This document shows, in pieces, positions 53,519 to 64,000 of a stretch of 64,000 bases of DNA. How positions within the stretch are numbered: the stretch's first letter is position 1; each line of letters starts with the position of its first letter. The translations under genes were made by a program, and so were the position numbers. Where the stretch lies: NCBI RefSeq assembly GCF_036884655.1, contig NC_088347.1, forward strand, positions 13,831,501-13,895,500, given 5' to 3'. The stretch is from Musa acuminata AAA Group. Its lineage: Eukaryota; Streptophyta; Magnoliopsida; Zingiberales; Musaceae. Under the pieces are notes generated by a model. The model did not search any database. It was not told the origin of the DNA and saw only the letters and a program-made list of their open reading frames with translations.

Positions 53519-55709
53519 TGTTGAATCTCGGATTTTGATGATGAAGTCAATTGTCATTTGTTATCTAATCTATGTGTTGAGATAAGTGTGCAGGATTAAC
53601 TACGATAAGAGTAAGACAAGCAGCAGGTGTTGCGCCGGAGTCAAGATCATGATCACGTTGGGAGTTCGAGAGTTCGACGGAAGTTCGGACGGTCGTCGGA
53701 GGTTCAGAGAGAACAGATCCGAGAAGTCCAGAAGCTTGCCAAGCGAAGCTCGTCGGAACTCGCCAAGTGGATCGTCGCAAAGTCCAGGAGTATGCCGGAT
53801 GTCCGTAGAAGGATCACCGAGGGTTATCGGTTGATCGACGGAAGTTAGCCGGAAACTCGCCGGAAGAAGCGATTGACGCATCGGAGCAAAGCTGCAGAAG
53901 TTGTCTTAGAGTTAATCGTAGTTAGCATGATGATTAAGCATGAAAATGGGAGGTGATCCCATTAGCTTAATCTTGGGGCAATTGGGCCCCTGAAAAGATT
54001 CAAAGTGGGCCGAATGGAGTGAACCATTCGGACCCAGATTGCACCAGGAGGTGCAACCGCCCCAGCCAGGAGGTGCAACCGCCTAGGCTGTGGGGCTGGG
54101 AGGTGCAACCGCCCCAGCCAGGAGGTGCAACCGCCTGGGCTGTGGGGTTGGGAGGTGCAACCGCCCCAGCCAGGAGGTGCAACCGCCTGGGTTGTGGGGT
54201 TGGGAGGTGCAACCGCCCCAGCCAGGAGGTGCAACCGCCTGGGCTGTGGGGTTGGGAGGTGCAACCGCCCCAGCCAAGAGGTTGCACCGCCAGAGCTCAA
54301 GTTCCGAGCTCTGCCAGGCGATGCTACCACCGAGCTCAGATTTCGAGCTCTGCCAGGTGATGCAACCACCAAGCTCAGTCTTCGAGCTCTGCCAGGTGAT
54401 GCAACCATCGAGCTCAGTCTTCGAGCTCTGGCAGAGAAGAGCAATCGGCTGAGCTCAGTCTTCGAGCTCTGCCAGGCGGTGCCACCTCTCCAGTTGAGAG
54501 GTGCAACCGCTTGATCCCAGAATTCTGGGATTTGATCGATTTGATCGTTTTGAGCTCGAATTTTGAATTGGGTTGGGGCCTATAAATACCCCACCCATTC
54601 AGCACTGAAAAGATACAGACCAATACCGAAATCTTGATCTTTTCTGTGATTCTAAGAGCACAAAAGTGTTGGAAAGCCTTTAAGTCTCCTCCTTCTGTTC
54701 TTCAAGTTTTCAATTGTAAAGTGAGGAGAGAAAGGTCTGTAAAGGTTGTCTCCTAAGCCTGTCAAAAGGAGAGAAATTGTAAGAGGGAAGTTTGGCCTTC
54801 GCCCATTGAAGGAAGGCACCTAGTTGACGTCGGCAACCTCATCGGTGGAGGAAGCCAAAAGTGGAGTAGGTCAAGGCTGACCGAACCACTCTAAATCTCT
54901 GGTTTGCATTTATTTTCGAGCACTTTATCATTACTGCAAACCTCCCTCATCACTACTGCTCTCTGCGCTTTCACGAACAAATTCTAAGTGCTGTTCTTCC
55001 AAATCTGCATTCAGACGTAAATTCGTATTTTCATACATTACAGTTTACGTTTACGTTTGATTCTGCAGAACTGTTTTCCGTGCTTTTACGAACGAGCTTC
55101 TTTGCAGTTTACGCTTACATTTTAATCCTATTAATAACTGCAATCTGTCCTCTATGATTTTACGAACGAGTTTCAACATTTAGACGCAAAACTGCATTCA
55201 GACGTAAATCGGCTTTCCTCGCTCAATCGTCAGATTTCAGTTCACGTTTACGTCTTGATTTCAACTGCATACTGCCTTCTGCGAGTATACAAACGAGTTT
55301 CAAAGTTTAGACATAAATCTGCGTTTAGACGTAAATCTGCGTTTAGACGTAAAACTACGTTTAGACGTAAATCTGCGTTTAGACGTAAAACTGCGTTTAG
55401 ACGTAAAACTGCGTTTAGACGTAAAACTGCGTTTAGACGTAAATCTGCGTTTAGACGTAAATCTGCGTTTAGACGTAAATCTGCATTTAGACGTAAATCT
55501 GAGTTTAGACGCAAAACTGCGCTTAGACGCAAAACTGCGCTTAAACGCAATCTGCGCTTAGACGCAAACTGCACCTAGATACAAACTGAGAATTTGCTTT
55601 TGCATCATAATAGTTTTTTGAACGAACGCAGCTTTTGGTTTTTAAATTAATATAAGATTTCCGCTGCACTAATTCACCCCCCCCCCTCTTAGTGCTCTCG
55701 ATCCTAACA
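53519..55709 (+). repeat. A4 3' LTR
   Basis: 2191 bp, TGTTGAATCTCGG to CCTAACA. TATA box 54581-54588. It is 71 bp longer than the 5' LTR: one extra 52-bp unit, one extra 18-bp unit and one base. Other differences are few. Confidence 0.96.
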
Positions 55710-55714
55710 GAAAC

Positions 55715-58154
55715 TACTTGATATATGTTTATGATTTAATCTGCGTTTTGAGTGACGCAGGATGCTTCGATCAGGATGAGACAATTAAAGCAGGAAAATC
55801 ATGTTGTGCCGAAGGAACATGTCAGAAGATTGGACGTCGGGCCGGTGGATCGGTCGACGTATCGATAGAAGGCTTCGGGCCGTGGACTCGGGCATCGGGC
55901 CAAGAAGAGAGGGTATTGTGCCAAGGATATCAGAGTTGCGGAGTCAACTGGCCGATTGGGCAATAGGCTGCAGAAGAGGACGATGCGCCGAAGAATCGGA
56001 CGAAGCGTCGAGGGACCAATGACATGTCGGACAACTTGGTTAATTGCTTAGGATTAATTGTCTCGATCGAAGTTTTGTTTTGTTGTGCAGGATTAACTAC
56101 GATGAGAGTAAGACAAGCAGCAAGTGTTGCGCCGGAGTCAAGATCATGATCACGTTGGGAGTTCAAGAGTTCGACGGAAGTTCGGACGGTCGTCGGAGGT
56201 TCAGCGAGAACAGATCCGAGAAGTTCAGAAGCTTGCCAAGCGAAGCTCGTCGGAACTCGCCAAGTGGATCGTCGCAAAGTCCAGGAGTATGCCGGATGTC
56301 CGCAGAAGGATCACCGAGGGTTTATCGGATGATCGACGGAAGTTGGCCGGAAACTCGCCGGAAGAAGCGATTGACGCATCGGAGCAAAGCTGCAGAAGTT
56401 GTCTTAGAGTTAATCGTAGTTAGCATGATGATTAAGCTTGAAAATGGGAGGTGATCCCATTAGCTTAATCTTGGGGCAATTGGGCCCCTGAAAAGATTCA
56501 AATTGGGCCGAATGGAGCGAACCATTCGGACCCTGATTGCACCAGGAGGTGCAACCGCCCCAGGCAGGAGGTGCAACCGCCAGGGCTGCGAGGCTGGGAG
56601 GTGCAACCGCCCCAGCCAGGAGGTGCAACCGCCAGGGCTGCGAGGCTGGGAGGTGCAACCGCCCCAGCCAAGAGGTGCAACCGCCCAGAGCTCAGTCTTC
56701 GAGCTAGACTGGGCGGTGCAACCTCCTCTGTCAAGAGGTAGCACCGCCAGAGCTCAAGTTTCGAGCTCTGCCAGGCGGTGCAACCACCGAGCTCAGTCTT
56801 CGAGCTCTGGCAGAGAGGTGCATCAGCCTGAGCTTAGTCTCGAGCTCTGCCAGGTGATGCAACCACCGAGCTCAGTCTTCGAGCTCTGGCAGAGAGGTGC
56901 ATCAGCCTGAGCTCAGTTTCGAGCTCTGCCAGGTGATGCAACCACCGAGCTCAGACTTCGAGCTCTGCCAGGCGGTGCAACCACCGAGCTCAGTCTTCGA
57001 GCTCTGCCAGGTGATGCAACCATCGAGCTCAGTCTTCGAGCTCTGGCAGAGAGATGCAATCACCTGAGCTCAGTCGTCGAGCTCTGCCAGGCGGTGCCAC
57101 CTCTCCAGTCAAGAGGTGCAACCGCCTGATCCCAGAATTCTGGGATTTGATCGATTTGATCGTTTTGAGCTCCAAATTTGAACTGGGTTGGGGCCTATAA
57201 ATACCCCACCCATTCAGCACTGAAAAGATACAGATCCACACCGAATTCTTGATCTTTTCAGTGATTCTAAGAGCTCAAATTTGTGTAAAGTCCTAAAGTT
57301 CTCCTCCTTCTGTTCTTCAAGTTTTGAGTTGTAAAGAGAGGAGAGAAAGGATCTGTAAAGGTTGTCTCCTGAGCCTGTCAAAAGGAGAGAAACTGTAAAA
57401 GGGCAGTTAGCCTTCGCCCATTGAAGGAAGGCAGCTAGTTGACGTCGGTGACCTCGTCGGAGGAGGAAGCTAAAAGTGGAGTAGGTCAAGACTGACCGAA
57501 CCACTCTAAATCTCTGGTTTGCTTTTACCTTGAGCACTTTATCATTACTGCAAACCTCCTACATTGCTACTGCCCTCTGCGCCTTCATGAACAAGTTTCT
57601 AAGCTCTGATCTTTCAGAATCTGCATTCAAACGTAAATCGTGTTTTCGTACGATCTTCACACTGCAGTTTTCGCTTACATTCGGATTCCATTTATAACTG
57701 CAAATTGCTTTCTACGTAAAACGTTTTTCAAGGTTCAAAACTGCTTTTAGACGCAAAACTACATTTAGACGTAAAATTACGTTTAGACGTAAAACTGCGT
57801 TTAGACGCAAAACTGCGTTTAGACGTAAAACTGCGTTTAGACGCAAAACTGCGTTTAGACGTAAAACTGCGTTTGGACATAAAACTGCGTTTGAACGTAA
57901 AACTGAGTTTATACGCAAATTGCGCTTAGACGCAAACTGTGCTTAGACGCAAACTGCGCTTAGACGCAAACTGTGTTTAGACGCAAACTGCGCTTAGACG
58001 CAAAACTGCGCTTAGACGCAAACTGCACTGTGATTCTGCTTTTATATCGAAATCGATTTTTATCGGACGAACGCAGCTTTCGGTTTTTAAATCGCTGTAA
58101 GATTTCCGCTGCACTAATTCACCCCCCTCCCTCTTAGTGCTCTCGATCCTAACA
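55715..58154 (+). repeat. A3 3' LTR, remainder
   Basis: Resumes TACTTGATATATG after the A4 TSD and ends CCTAACA. TATA box 57196-57203. 18-bp array 57745-58025. It has extra GAGCTC-hairpin units (about 56790-57000) relative to the 5' LTR. Confidence 0.94.
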
Positions 58155-58159
58155 CATTC

Positions 58160-58691
58160 AAGAGAGGAGTGAAACTTGTAAGGGTTGTCTCCTAAACCCG
58201 GCAAAAGGAGAAAAGCTGTAAAAGGTGGTTGGCCTTTGCCTATTGAAGGAAGGCCTCTAGTGGACGTCGGTGACCTCGTCGGACTAGGAAGCCGGAAGTG
58301 GATGTAGGTCAAGTTGACCGAACCACTCTAAAACTCGGTTTACATTTACTTTGAGAAACTTTATTTTATAGCAAACTACCTCTCCTTCTTATTGTGCTTT
58401 AACTACGTCTACATACGCTTTCACATAAACATCTTCCGAGTTCGGCTTTAATTGTACGAAGACTTTATGAAATCAATGCTTTTTATTTGTGTAATTTATA
58501 TTGCTGCAAATCACCTTAGTCTTCTCTTGCACTTTCACGAAAGGTTTCGAGTTTAAATTCCTTCCGAAACGGATTGAATTAAAACCATTCTCATTGGAAT
58601 CGGTTTCAATCGAAATAAGTTTTTTAAAATAGTGAAAGTTTTTTGCTGCATTAATTCACCCCCTCTCTTATTGCCGCTCTTGATCCTAATA
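58160..58691 (+). repeat. E0 5' LTR, segment 3
   Basis: After the A3 TSD it continues AAGAGAGGAGTGAAACTTG, includes the GTTGTCTCCTAAACC and GACGTCGGTGACCTCGTCGG blocks common to the family, and ends CCTAATA. The C-loop hairpin is degenerate here. Confidence 0.9.
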
Positions 58692-58693
58692 AT

Positions 58694-58705
58694 TGGTATC
58701 AGAGC
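58694..58705 (+). other. Primer binding site of E0
   Basis: TGGTATCAGAGC, intact despite the age of the element. Confidence 0.92.
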
Positions 58706-58741
58706 AAGGTTCACTCTTAGTTGGTTTTAAACCCAAGAGAG

Positions 58742-60329
58742 ATAGCATTTGCCGATAACTAAGAGGGTCTTTGAATTATACATTCACTCATATTCAATGA
58801 GACGGATTACACATATTGGAAGACTAGAATGAGGATCTTCCTAATTTTAATAGATTTTGAGCTTTGGAACGTTTTCGAAAGCGGTTTTCAAAAGTATTCT
58901 CTTCCAATGAACAACTGGAATGAGTTGGAGAAGAAGACTTTCACTTTAAATTCTAAGGCTATGAATGTCTTGTTTTGTGTATTAAATAAAAACGAGTTTA
59001 ATCGAGTGTCAATTTGTGAAATGACTTTTGATATTTAGCACACACTTGAAGTGACTCATGAAGGCACTAGTAGAGTGAAGGAGTCAAAAATCAATCTTTT
59101 AGTTCATTCTTATGACTTATTTCGAATGAAACTGAGTGAGACTATTGAAGACATATACACCCGATTTACGGATGTCGTCAATGGTCTAAAAGGACTTGGT
59201 AAAGGTTTCTCGGATTTTGAACTCGTTAATAAAGTTTTAAAATCCCTTCTAAAGAGTTGGGACCATAAAGTCACGGCTATTCAAGAGGCCAAAGATTTAA
59301 ATAATTTTCCTCTTAAAGAACTAATTGGGTCACTAATGACCTATGAAATGATATGCAAAGCTCATGAGGAGCTTGAGGACACCCTTTCAAAGAACAGGAA
59401 GGATATAGCACTGAGAATTCAAGAAGACTACTTGAAACAAAACTTAAGTGATGAGGACTTTGATGATGACTTGACACTTTTAATAAGAAAATTTAAAAAA
59501 TTTATTAAAAGGAACAAATTTAAAAATGACACTAAAAATAAATTTAAACCCAAGAAAGATCAAGTAATATGCTACGAATGCAAGAAGCCGAGACACTACA
59601 AGAGTGAATGTCTCCAAACCAAGAAGATGACACCAAAGAAAAAGGCTCTCAAAGCAACATGGGACGACTCAAGCACATCTAAAGAAGAGGAGCCAACCAA
59701 CACCGAGCAAGTTGCTTACTATGCGCTAATGGCCATTGGAGATGAGGTAACAAGTTTATTAGACGCAAATTTATCATTTGATAAACTATTAAATGATTTT
59801 CATGATTTATTTGATGAATATAAAATAATTAGTAAAAAAATATAAATTATTTAAAAAGGAGCATGAATCTCTTATTAGTGATTTCGATAAATTGAAAATT
59901 GAGCATAATGATAGTTTAGCTCTATGTACAAAATGCCATGAAGTAGAAACACTTGGAAAGGAAAACTTGCTACTCAAAGATACCTTAGAAAAATTTGAGG
60001 TTGGTAGCAAGTCCTTAAACATGATCTTTGCTAATAAGGGTCACATTCATAAAAGAAGTGGAATCAGATTTGTGAGTAGCTCTCATCAAAATCCAACCAA
60101 TTTTGTTAAAGGCCCTATCTTGCATATTTCACCCCAAAACAATTGTAACTTTTGTTGCAAACGTGGATATGTAGCTTATCATTATCCATTTAAGAAATGC
60201 AGCCCACACAAATTGATTTGGGTTTCTAAAGGAACCATAAAGAATTCCATGCAAAATGATAAGCTAAGCCGAATGATTTTTTAGGCACCGAAGGTCAAAT
60301 GGGTACCTAAAAATTATCCTTTTTTGTAG
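58742..60329 (+). pseudogene. gag: E0 Gag, degenerate
   Basis: Colinear with A4 Gag. The start ATG is now ATA (58742-58744). Stops follow near 58760, 58775 and 59036, a frameshift near 59840, and a glutamate-to-TAG change at 60282-60284. Clear blocks: DYTYWKTRMRIFL, KAMNVLFCVLNKNEFN, HEGTSRVKESKINLL, FTDVVNGLKGLGKGFSDFEL, knuckle 1 CYECKKPRHYKSEC and a damaged knuckle 2 (CNFCCKRGYVAYHY). The family TAG lies at 60327-60329. Dead, but it preserves the full gag-pol type layout. Confidence 0.9.
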
Positions 60330-63300
60330 AAACGTTTACCATCACAAGCTAAGAGTAAGAGATGGTACCTTGATAGTGGATGCTCAAGGCATATGACCAG
60401 AGATCCATCTTAATTCTCTAAGCTCACTAGCATAGACGAAGGATATGTCACCTTCGGAGACAACAACATGGGTAAAATCATTGGCAAAAGAACCATAGGT
60501 AACAAATCTAACTTCTTTATTGAAGATGTATTGTTAGTTGATGGCTTAAAGCATAACCTATTGAGCATTAGTCAATTGTGTAATAAAGGATATATTATTA
60601 AATTTGAATCTAATGCTTGTATTATTGAAAAACCACACAAAAACACATCTATGATTGCACTAAAACAAAATAACGTATGCACCATTGACATTAATGATCT
60701 TTGCAATGAAATATATTTTTTGATTTTAAATGGCAATGCTTAACTTTGACATAGGAGATTAGGTCATGCTAATATAAAACTAACACCCAAATTTTATCTA
60801 AAGTACTTGTAAGAGAAATCCCTCATATCAAGTTCGTCAAAGATAATATGTGTGATGCTTGTTAACTAGGAAAATAAATAAAAGGTAGCTTCAAACCTAA
60901 GAACCAAATAAGCACCTCTAGACCTTTGCAATTAATCCATATGGATTTGTTCGGACCAATTTCTACAACAAGCCTAGGAGGTAGCAAATACACATTTGTC
61001 ATCATGGATGATTATAGTAGATACACATGGACTTATTTTTTGACACACAAAAGTGAATACGTTAGATATTTTTTCAAGTTTTATAAACTTGTTCAAAATG
61101 AAAAAGATTTTATGATTTCGTCAATTCGAAGTGATCACGGTGGTGAATTTCAAAACCATGATTTCGAAGAATTTTATGAATCTAATGGATACAAGCACAA
61201 CTTCTCTACTCTAAGAAATCCTCAACAAAATAGAGTAATAGAAAGAAAGAATAAAAACTTACAAGAACCATGTTAAATAAACATAGTCTATCCAAATATT
61301 TTTGGGCCGAAACCGTAGACATGGCATGCTATGTCATTAATAGAGTTATAGTAAGACCCGTCCTCACCAAAACTACTTATGAGTTATGGAACAACAAAAA
61401 ACCCAATGTTTCATATTTTAAAATTTTTGGGTGTAAGTGTTTTATCTTGAATGAAAAAGATGCTTTAGAAAAATTTGATGCTAAATCCGATGAAGGAATT
61501 TTTCTTGGCTATTCTTTTATTTCTAAAGCATTTTATATCTTTAATAAAAGAACTTTGATTATAGAAGAATCCATTCATGTTGTTTTTAATGAGGCTTTCG
61601 AAATTAAGAAAAATAATTTTGATAATGATATTAATTTTGATGCTTTGAATTTAAATGAAACCCTTTCTCCATCTAACAACTTGGATGCATCTACTTCCGA
61701 AACATTCTTATCTAAGGATTGGAAGTATATAGATGCTCATCCAAAGGAGCTAATCATAGGAGACATCTAAAGGGGTTCAAACTCGTTCTTCTCTTAATAA
61801 TTTTTGTGTCAACGCGGCTTTTCTCTCCCAAATTGAACCAAAATACATTGACGAGGTCTTGAAAGATGATTCATGGGTCATTGCAATGCAAGATAAGTTA
61901 AATCAATTTGAGAGAAATGATGTGTGGAAGCTTGTTCCTAGGCCAAATGACCATTTAATTATTTGTACTAAATGGGTCTTTAGAAACAAGCAAGATGAAT
62001 CCGGTATCGTGGTTAGAAACAAGACTAGATTAGTGACCAAAGGTTTTAACCAAGAAGAAGGTATCGATTATGAAGAAACCTTCACTCGTGCGGCTCGATT
62101 AGAAGCCATAAGGATGCTCCTTGCCTATACTAGTAGTAATAATTTTAAGTTGTTTCAAATATATATTAAAAGTACTTTTCTTAATAGCTTTATTTCCGAA
62201 GAAGTTTATGTTGAACAACCTCCCGGATTTGAGAATGATAGTCTCCCTAATCATGTGTTTAAATTAACTAAAGCTTTCCATAGTTTAAAACAAGCCCTAA
62301 GGGCTTGGTATGAGAGACTTAGTTCATTTCTTATTGGAAATAATTTCTCTAAAGGTAAGGTCGATACTACATTATTTATCAAAAAATTTGAAAATAAATT
62401 TCTTATTGTTCAAATTTATGTTGATGATATCATTTTCGGTTCTACGAATGAATCTCTTTGTGAATCATTTGATAAAAGTATGAGTCTTGAATTTGAAATG
62501 AGTTTGATGGGATAATTAACTTTCTTTTTGGGCTTACAAATCAAACAACTAAGTAATGATATATTTCTTAGTCAAACAAAATATACCTTAGATTTGCTAA
62601 AGATGTTTAATATGAATAGCTCAAAGGCTATTAACACTCCTATGAGCACCTCCACTAAGTTATAAATTGATGAAAGTGGAGAAAGCTTTGATGAAAAAAC
62701 TTATAGGGGTATGATAGGAAGCTTACTTTATCTCACCACAACTATACCGGATATCATGTTTAGTATAGGACTTTGTGCTATGTTTCAATCTAATCCTAAG
62801 ATATCTCATCTTAAAGCAGTTAAGTGAATAATTAGATATCTTAAAAAAACCATAAATCTAGGATTATGGTATCCAAAATCTAAGAAACTTTGAGCTAATT
62901 GCTTATGCTAATGTGGATTTTGTTGGATGCAGACTAGATAGAAAAAGCACTTTAGTAACATGTCAATTTTCAGGACATGCACTTGTTTCTTGGACTTCCA
63001 AGAAACAAAATTTGGTTGCACTATCTACAATTGAAGCCGAGTATATTGCAGCTAGTGCATGCTGTGCACAAGTTATATGGATGAAAAATACTTTAGAAGA
63101 TTATAAGATTCATCTTAAAAATATCTCCATAAAATGTGATAACACAAGTGTAATATGTTTAACAAAGAATCTCATTCAACAATCTAGAAAAAACATATTG
63201 ACATTAGGCATCACTTTATATGGGATCATGTCACTAATCATGATGTAATCCTAGAGTTTATTGATACAAAACATCAATTAGCTGATATTTTTACAAAGCC

Positions 63301-63367
63301 TTTAAGCGAAGAATAATTTGATTTTATTAGAAGAGAGTTAGGAATGTTAATGTGTCAGAATGCATGA
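60330..63367 (+). pseudogene. pol: E0 Pol, degenerate
   Basis: Protease [12 protein letters not shown], then pre-integrase with a stop near 60740 and frame damage to about 60870. Integrase: [31 protein letters not shown], then an 8-bp loss near 61264. RT is readable at 61859-62512, but QMDVKSAF has become QIYIKSTF, losing the first catalytic aspartate; YVDD remains (62417-62428). A stop TAA at 62513 and further stops and shifts run through RNase H ([25 protein letters not shown]). It ends LGMLMCQNA with TGA at 63365-63367. Inactive. Confidence 0.9.
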
Positions 63368-64000
63368 ATCTGTTAAATTTTGTTTTTGGACTTTCTTGAT
63401 TCTTTGATCACTCATTTAAATTCTGTGTTGATAATTTTATGATGTGAATTTTATATGATGATAAGGTTGTGTGCCTCAATAACATGTTTACCTTGAAGTT
63501 GGAAATTTTGTACCTTGATGCTAAAAGTTTCTATAATTATGAGTATGTTATCATACAATGATGGAATAGCATGAAGTTTACTTTGATGATTATGATTTCT
63601 ATTGAATATTGAGAAGTTTTAATCATACATCGGATTCTTAATCTTTGAGTACTACAAAACACTAATGATATTACCTCATGCAAGTAGTGATGAAAAGCTA
63701 TGAAAAAATATTTTATAAATGCATGAAGTATTTATACATATCTTGATGTTTGATTTATGGATTTCATTAACAAATGCATCTCTCGGATTTCTCTCTTGTG
63801 AATTTTTATTGAGAAATAAATTTGATGTGATGCTCATTACGAAGATTAATTCTCAGAATTTCTTTTATCCTTCGTATGATGACTCTTTCACATGAATTCT
63901 TTCTTAATGAAGGAAGAATTTTTATGATTTTTTTTATGAGATGGACACTTGCAAAAATGAGGATTTGATTTTACATGAATATTTTGATCCTTGTGAAAAT
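63368..64000 (+). other. E0 3' non-coding region, cut by window end
   Basis: AT-rich, without an ORF I would support. It corresponds to the stretch between pol and PPT in A4 and D1. No purine tract or LTR has been reached by 64000. Confidence 0.7.

Larger units (their letters stand above)
45787..55709 (+). mobile_element. A4: young, apparently complete gag-pol Sirevirus
   Basis: 9923 bp with perfect TSD GAAAC (45782-45786 and 55710-55714). LTRs 45787-47906 and 53519-55709, PBS matching the tRNA, intact gag, TAG, intact pol, PPT. By eye I count only about ten base substitutions between the LTRs, besides repeat-unit differences, so it is the youngest insertion here and a plausible autonomous source. 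Confidence 0.96.
39639..58154 (+). mobile_element. A3: gag-only Sirevirus with intact gag, host of A4
   Basis: Perfect TSD CATTC (39634-39638 and 58155-58159). Parts: 5' LTR 39639-41970, PBS 41973-41984, gag 42021-43031, AT-rich region, PPT 45744-45757, 3' LTR 45758-45786 plus 55715-58154. The two LTRs are very similar apart from repeat-copy differences. No pol. Confidence 0.95.

Noticed and set aside
55255..55578. Regular 18-bp repeats that look like a CRISPR array or a repeat protein (AFRRKS-type)
   Set aside because: No spacers, variable units, located in a plant LTR. The open frame is a by-product of a period divisible by three.

Overview
This window is plant nuclear heterochromatin made entirely of nested LTR retrotransposons. 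I found no host gene, tRNA, rRNA or CRISPR array. Every PBS is complementary to plant initiator tRNA-Met (TGGTATCAGAGC and variants). The dominant family has the gag-pol order, long LTRs, repeated U3 palindromes and extra polypurine tracts of the Sirevirus (SIRE/Maximus) clade of Ty1/copia. A Sirevirus-rich, repeat-dense genome suits a monocot, perhaps Zingiberales; that is inference and the species is not readable here.

The elements unpack like Russian dolls, and most boundaries are fixed by matching 5-bp target-site duplications (TSDs). From outside in: G0, a decayed Ty3/gypsy fragment on the minus strand (1-1109). M1, a minus-strand gag-only Sirevirus (1110-6242), inserted in G0. E0, an old plus-strand Sirevirus with gag-pol, inserted 15 bp inside the end of M1's 5' LTR. 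E0's own 5' LTR is split into 6243-6828, 39280-39638 and 58160-58691; its coding region lies at 58742-63367 and it runs off the right edge.

Two large insertions sit in E0's 5' LTR. (i) B1 (6829-39274, TSD GCACC) is a decayed copia element of another family. It contains A1 (7185-14166, gag-only Sirevirus, TSD GTCTC), a solo LTR of its own family (17897-19512, TSD AGATG), the gypsy deletion derivative C1 (20019-26315, TSD CTCTT), which itself holds a solo Sirevirus LTR (23504-26157, TSD GGCCG), and D1 (27747-36901, Sirevirus with gag-pol). (ii) A3 (39639-58154, gag-only Sirevirus with intact gag, TSD CATTC) carries A4 (45787-55709, TSD GAAAC). A4 is the youngest element, with intact gag and pol and near-identical LTRs.

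The most interesting biology is the relation between two Sirevirus types. M1, A1 and A3 share one internal deletion: Gag loses both zinc knuckles and gains a common short tail ending in a PL(V/I)YFxxT-like motif, followed by 2.5-2.7 kb of AT-rich DNA. They also share an LTR with about 350 extra bp in U3, which the gag-pol copies (D1, A4, E0) lack. This looks like a non-autonomous lineage amplified by the gag-pol lineage. All three gag-pol copies also carry the same in-frame TAG between Gag and protease, which suggests programmed stop-codon readthrough.
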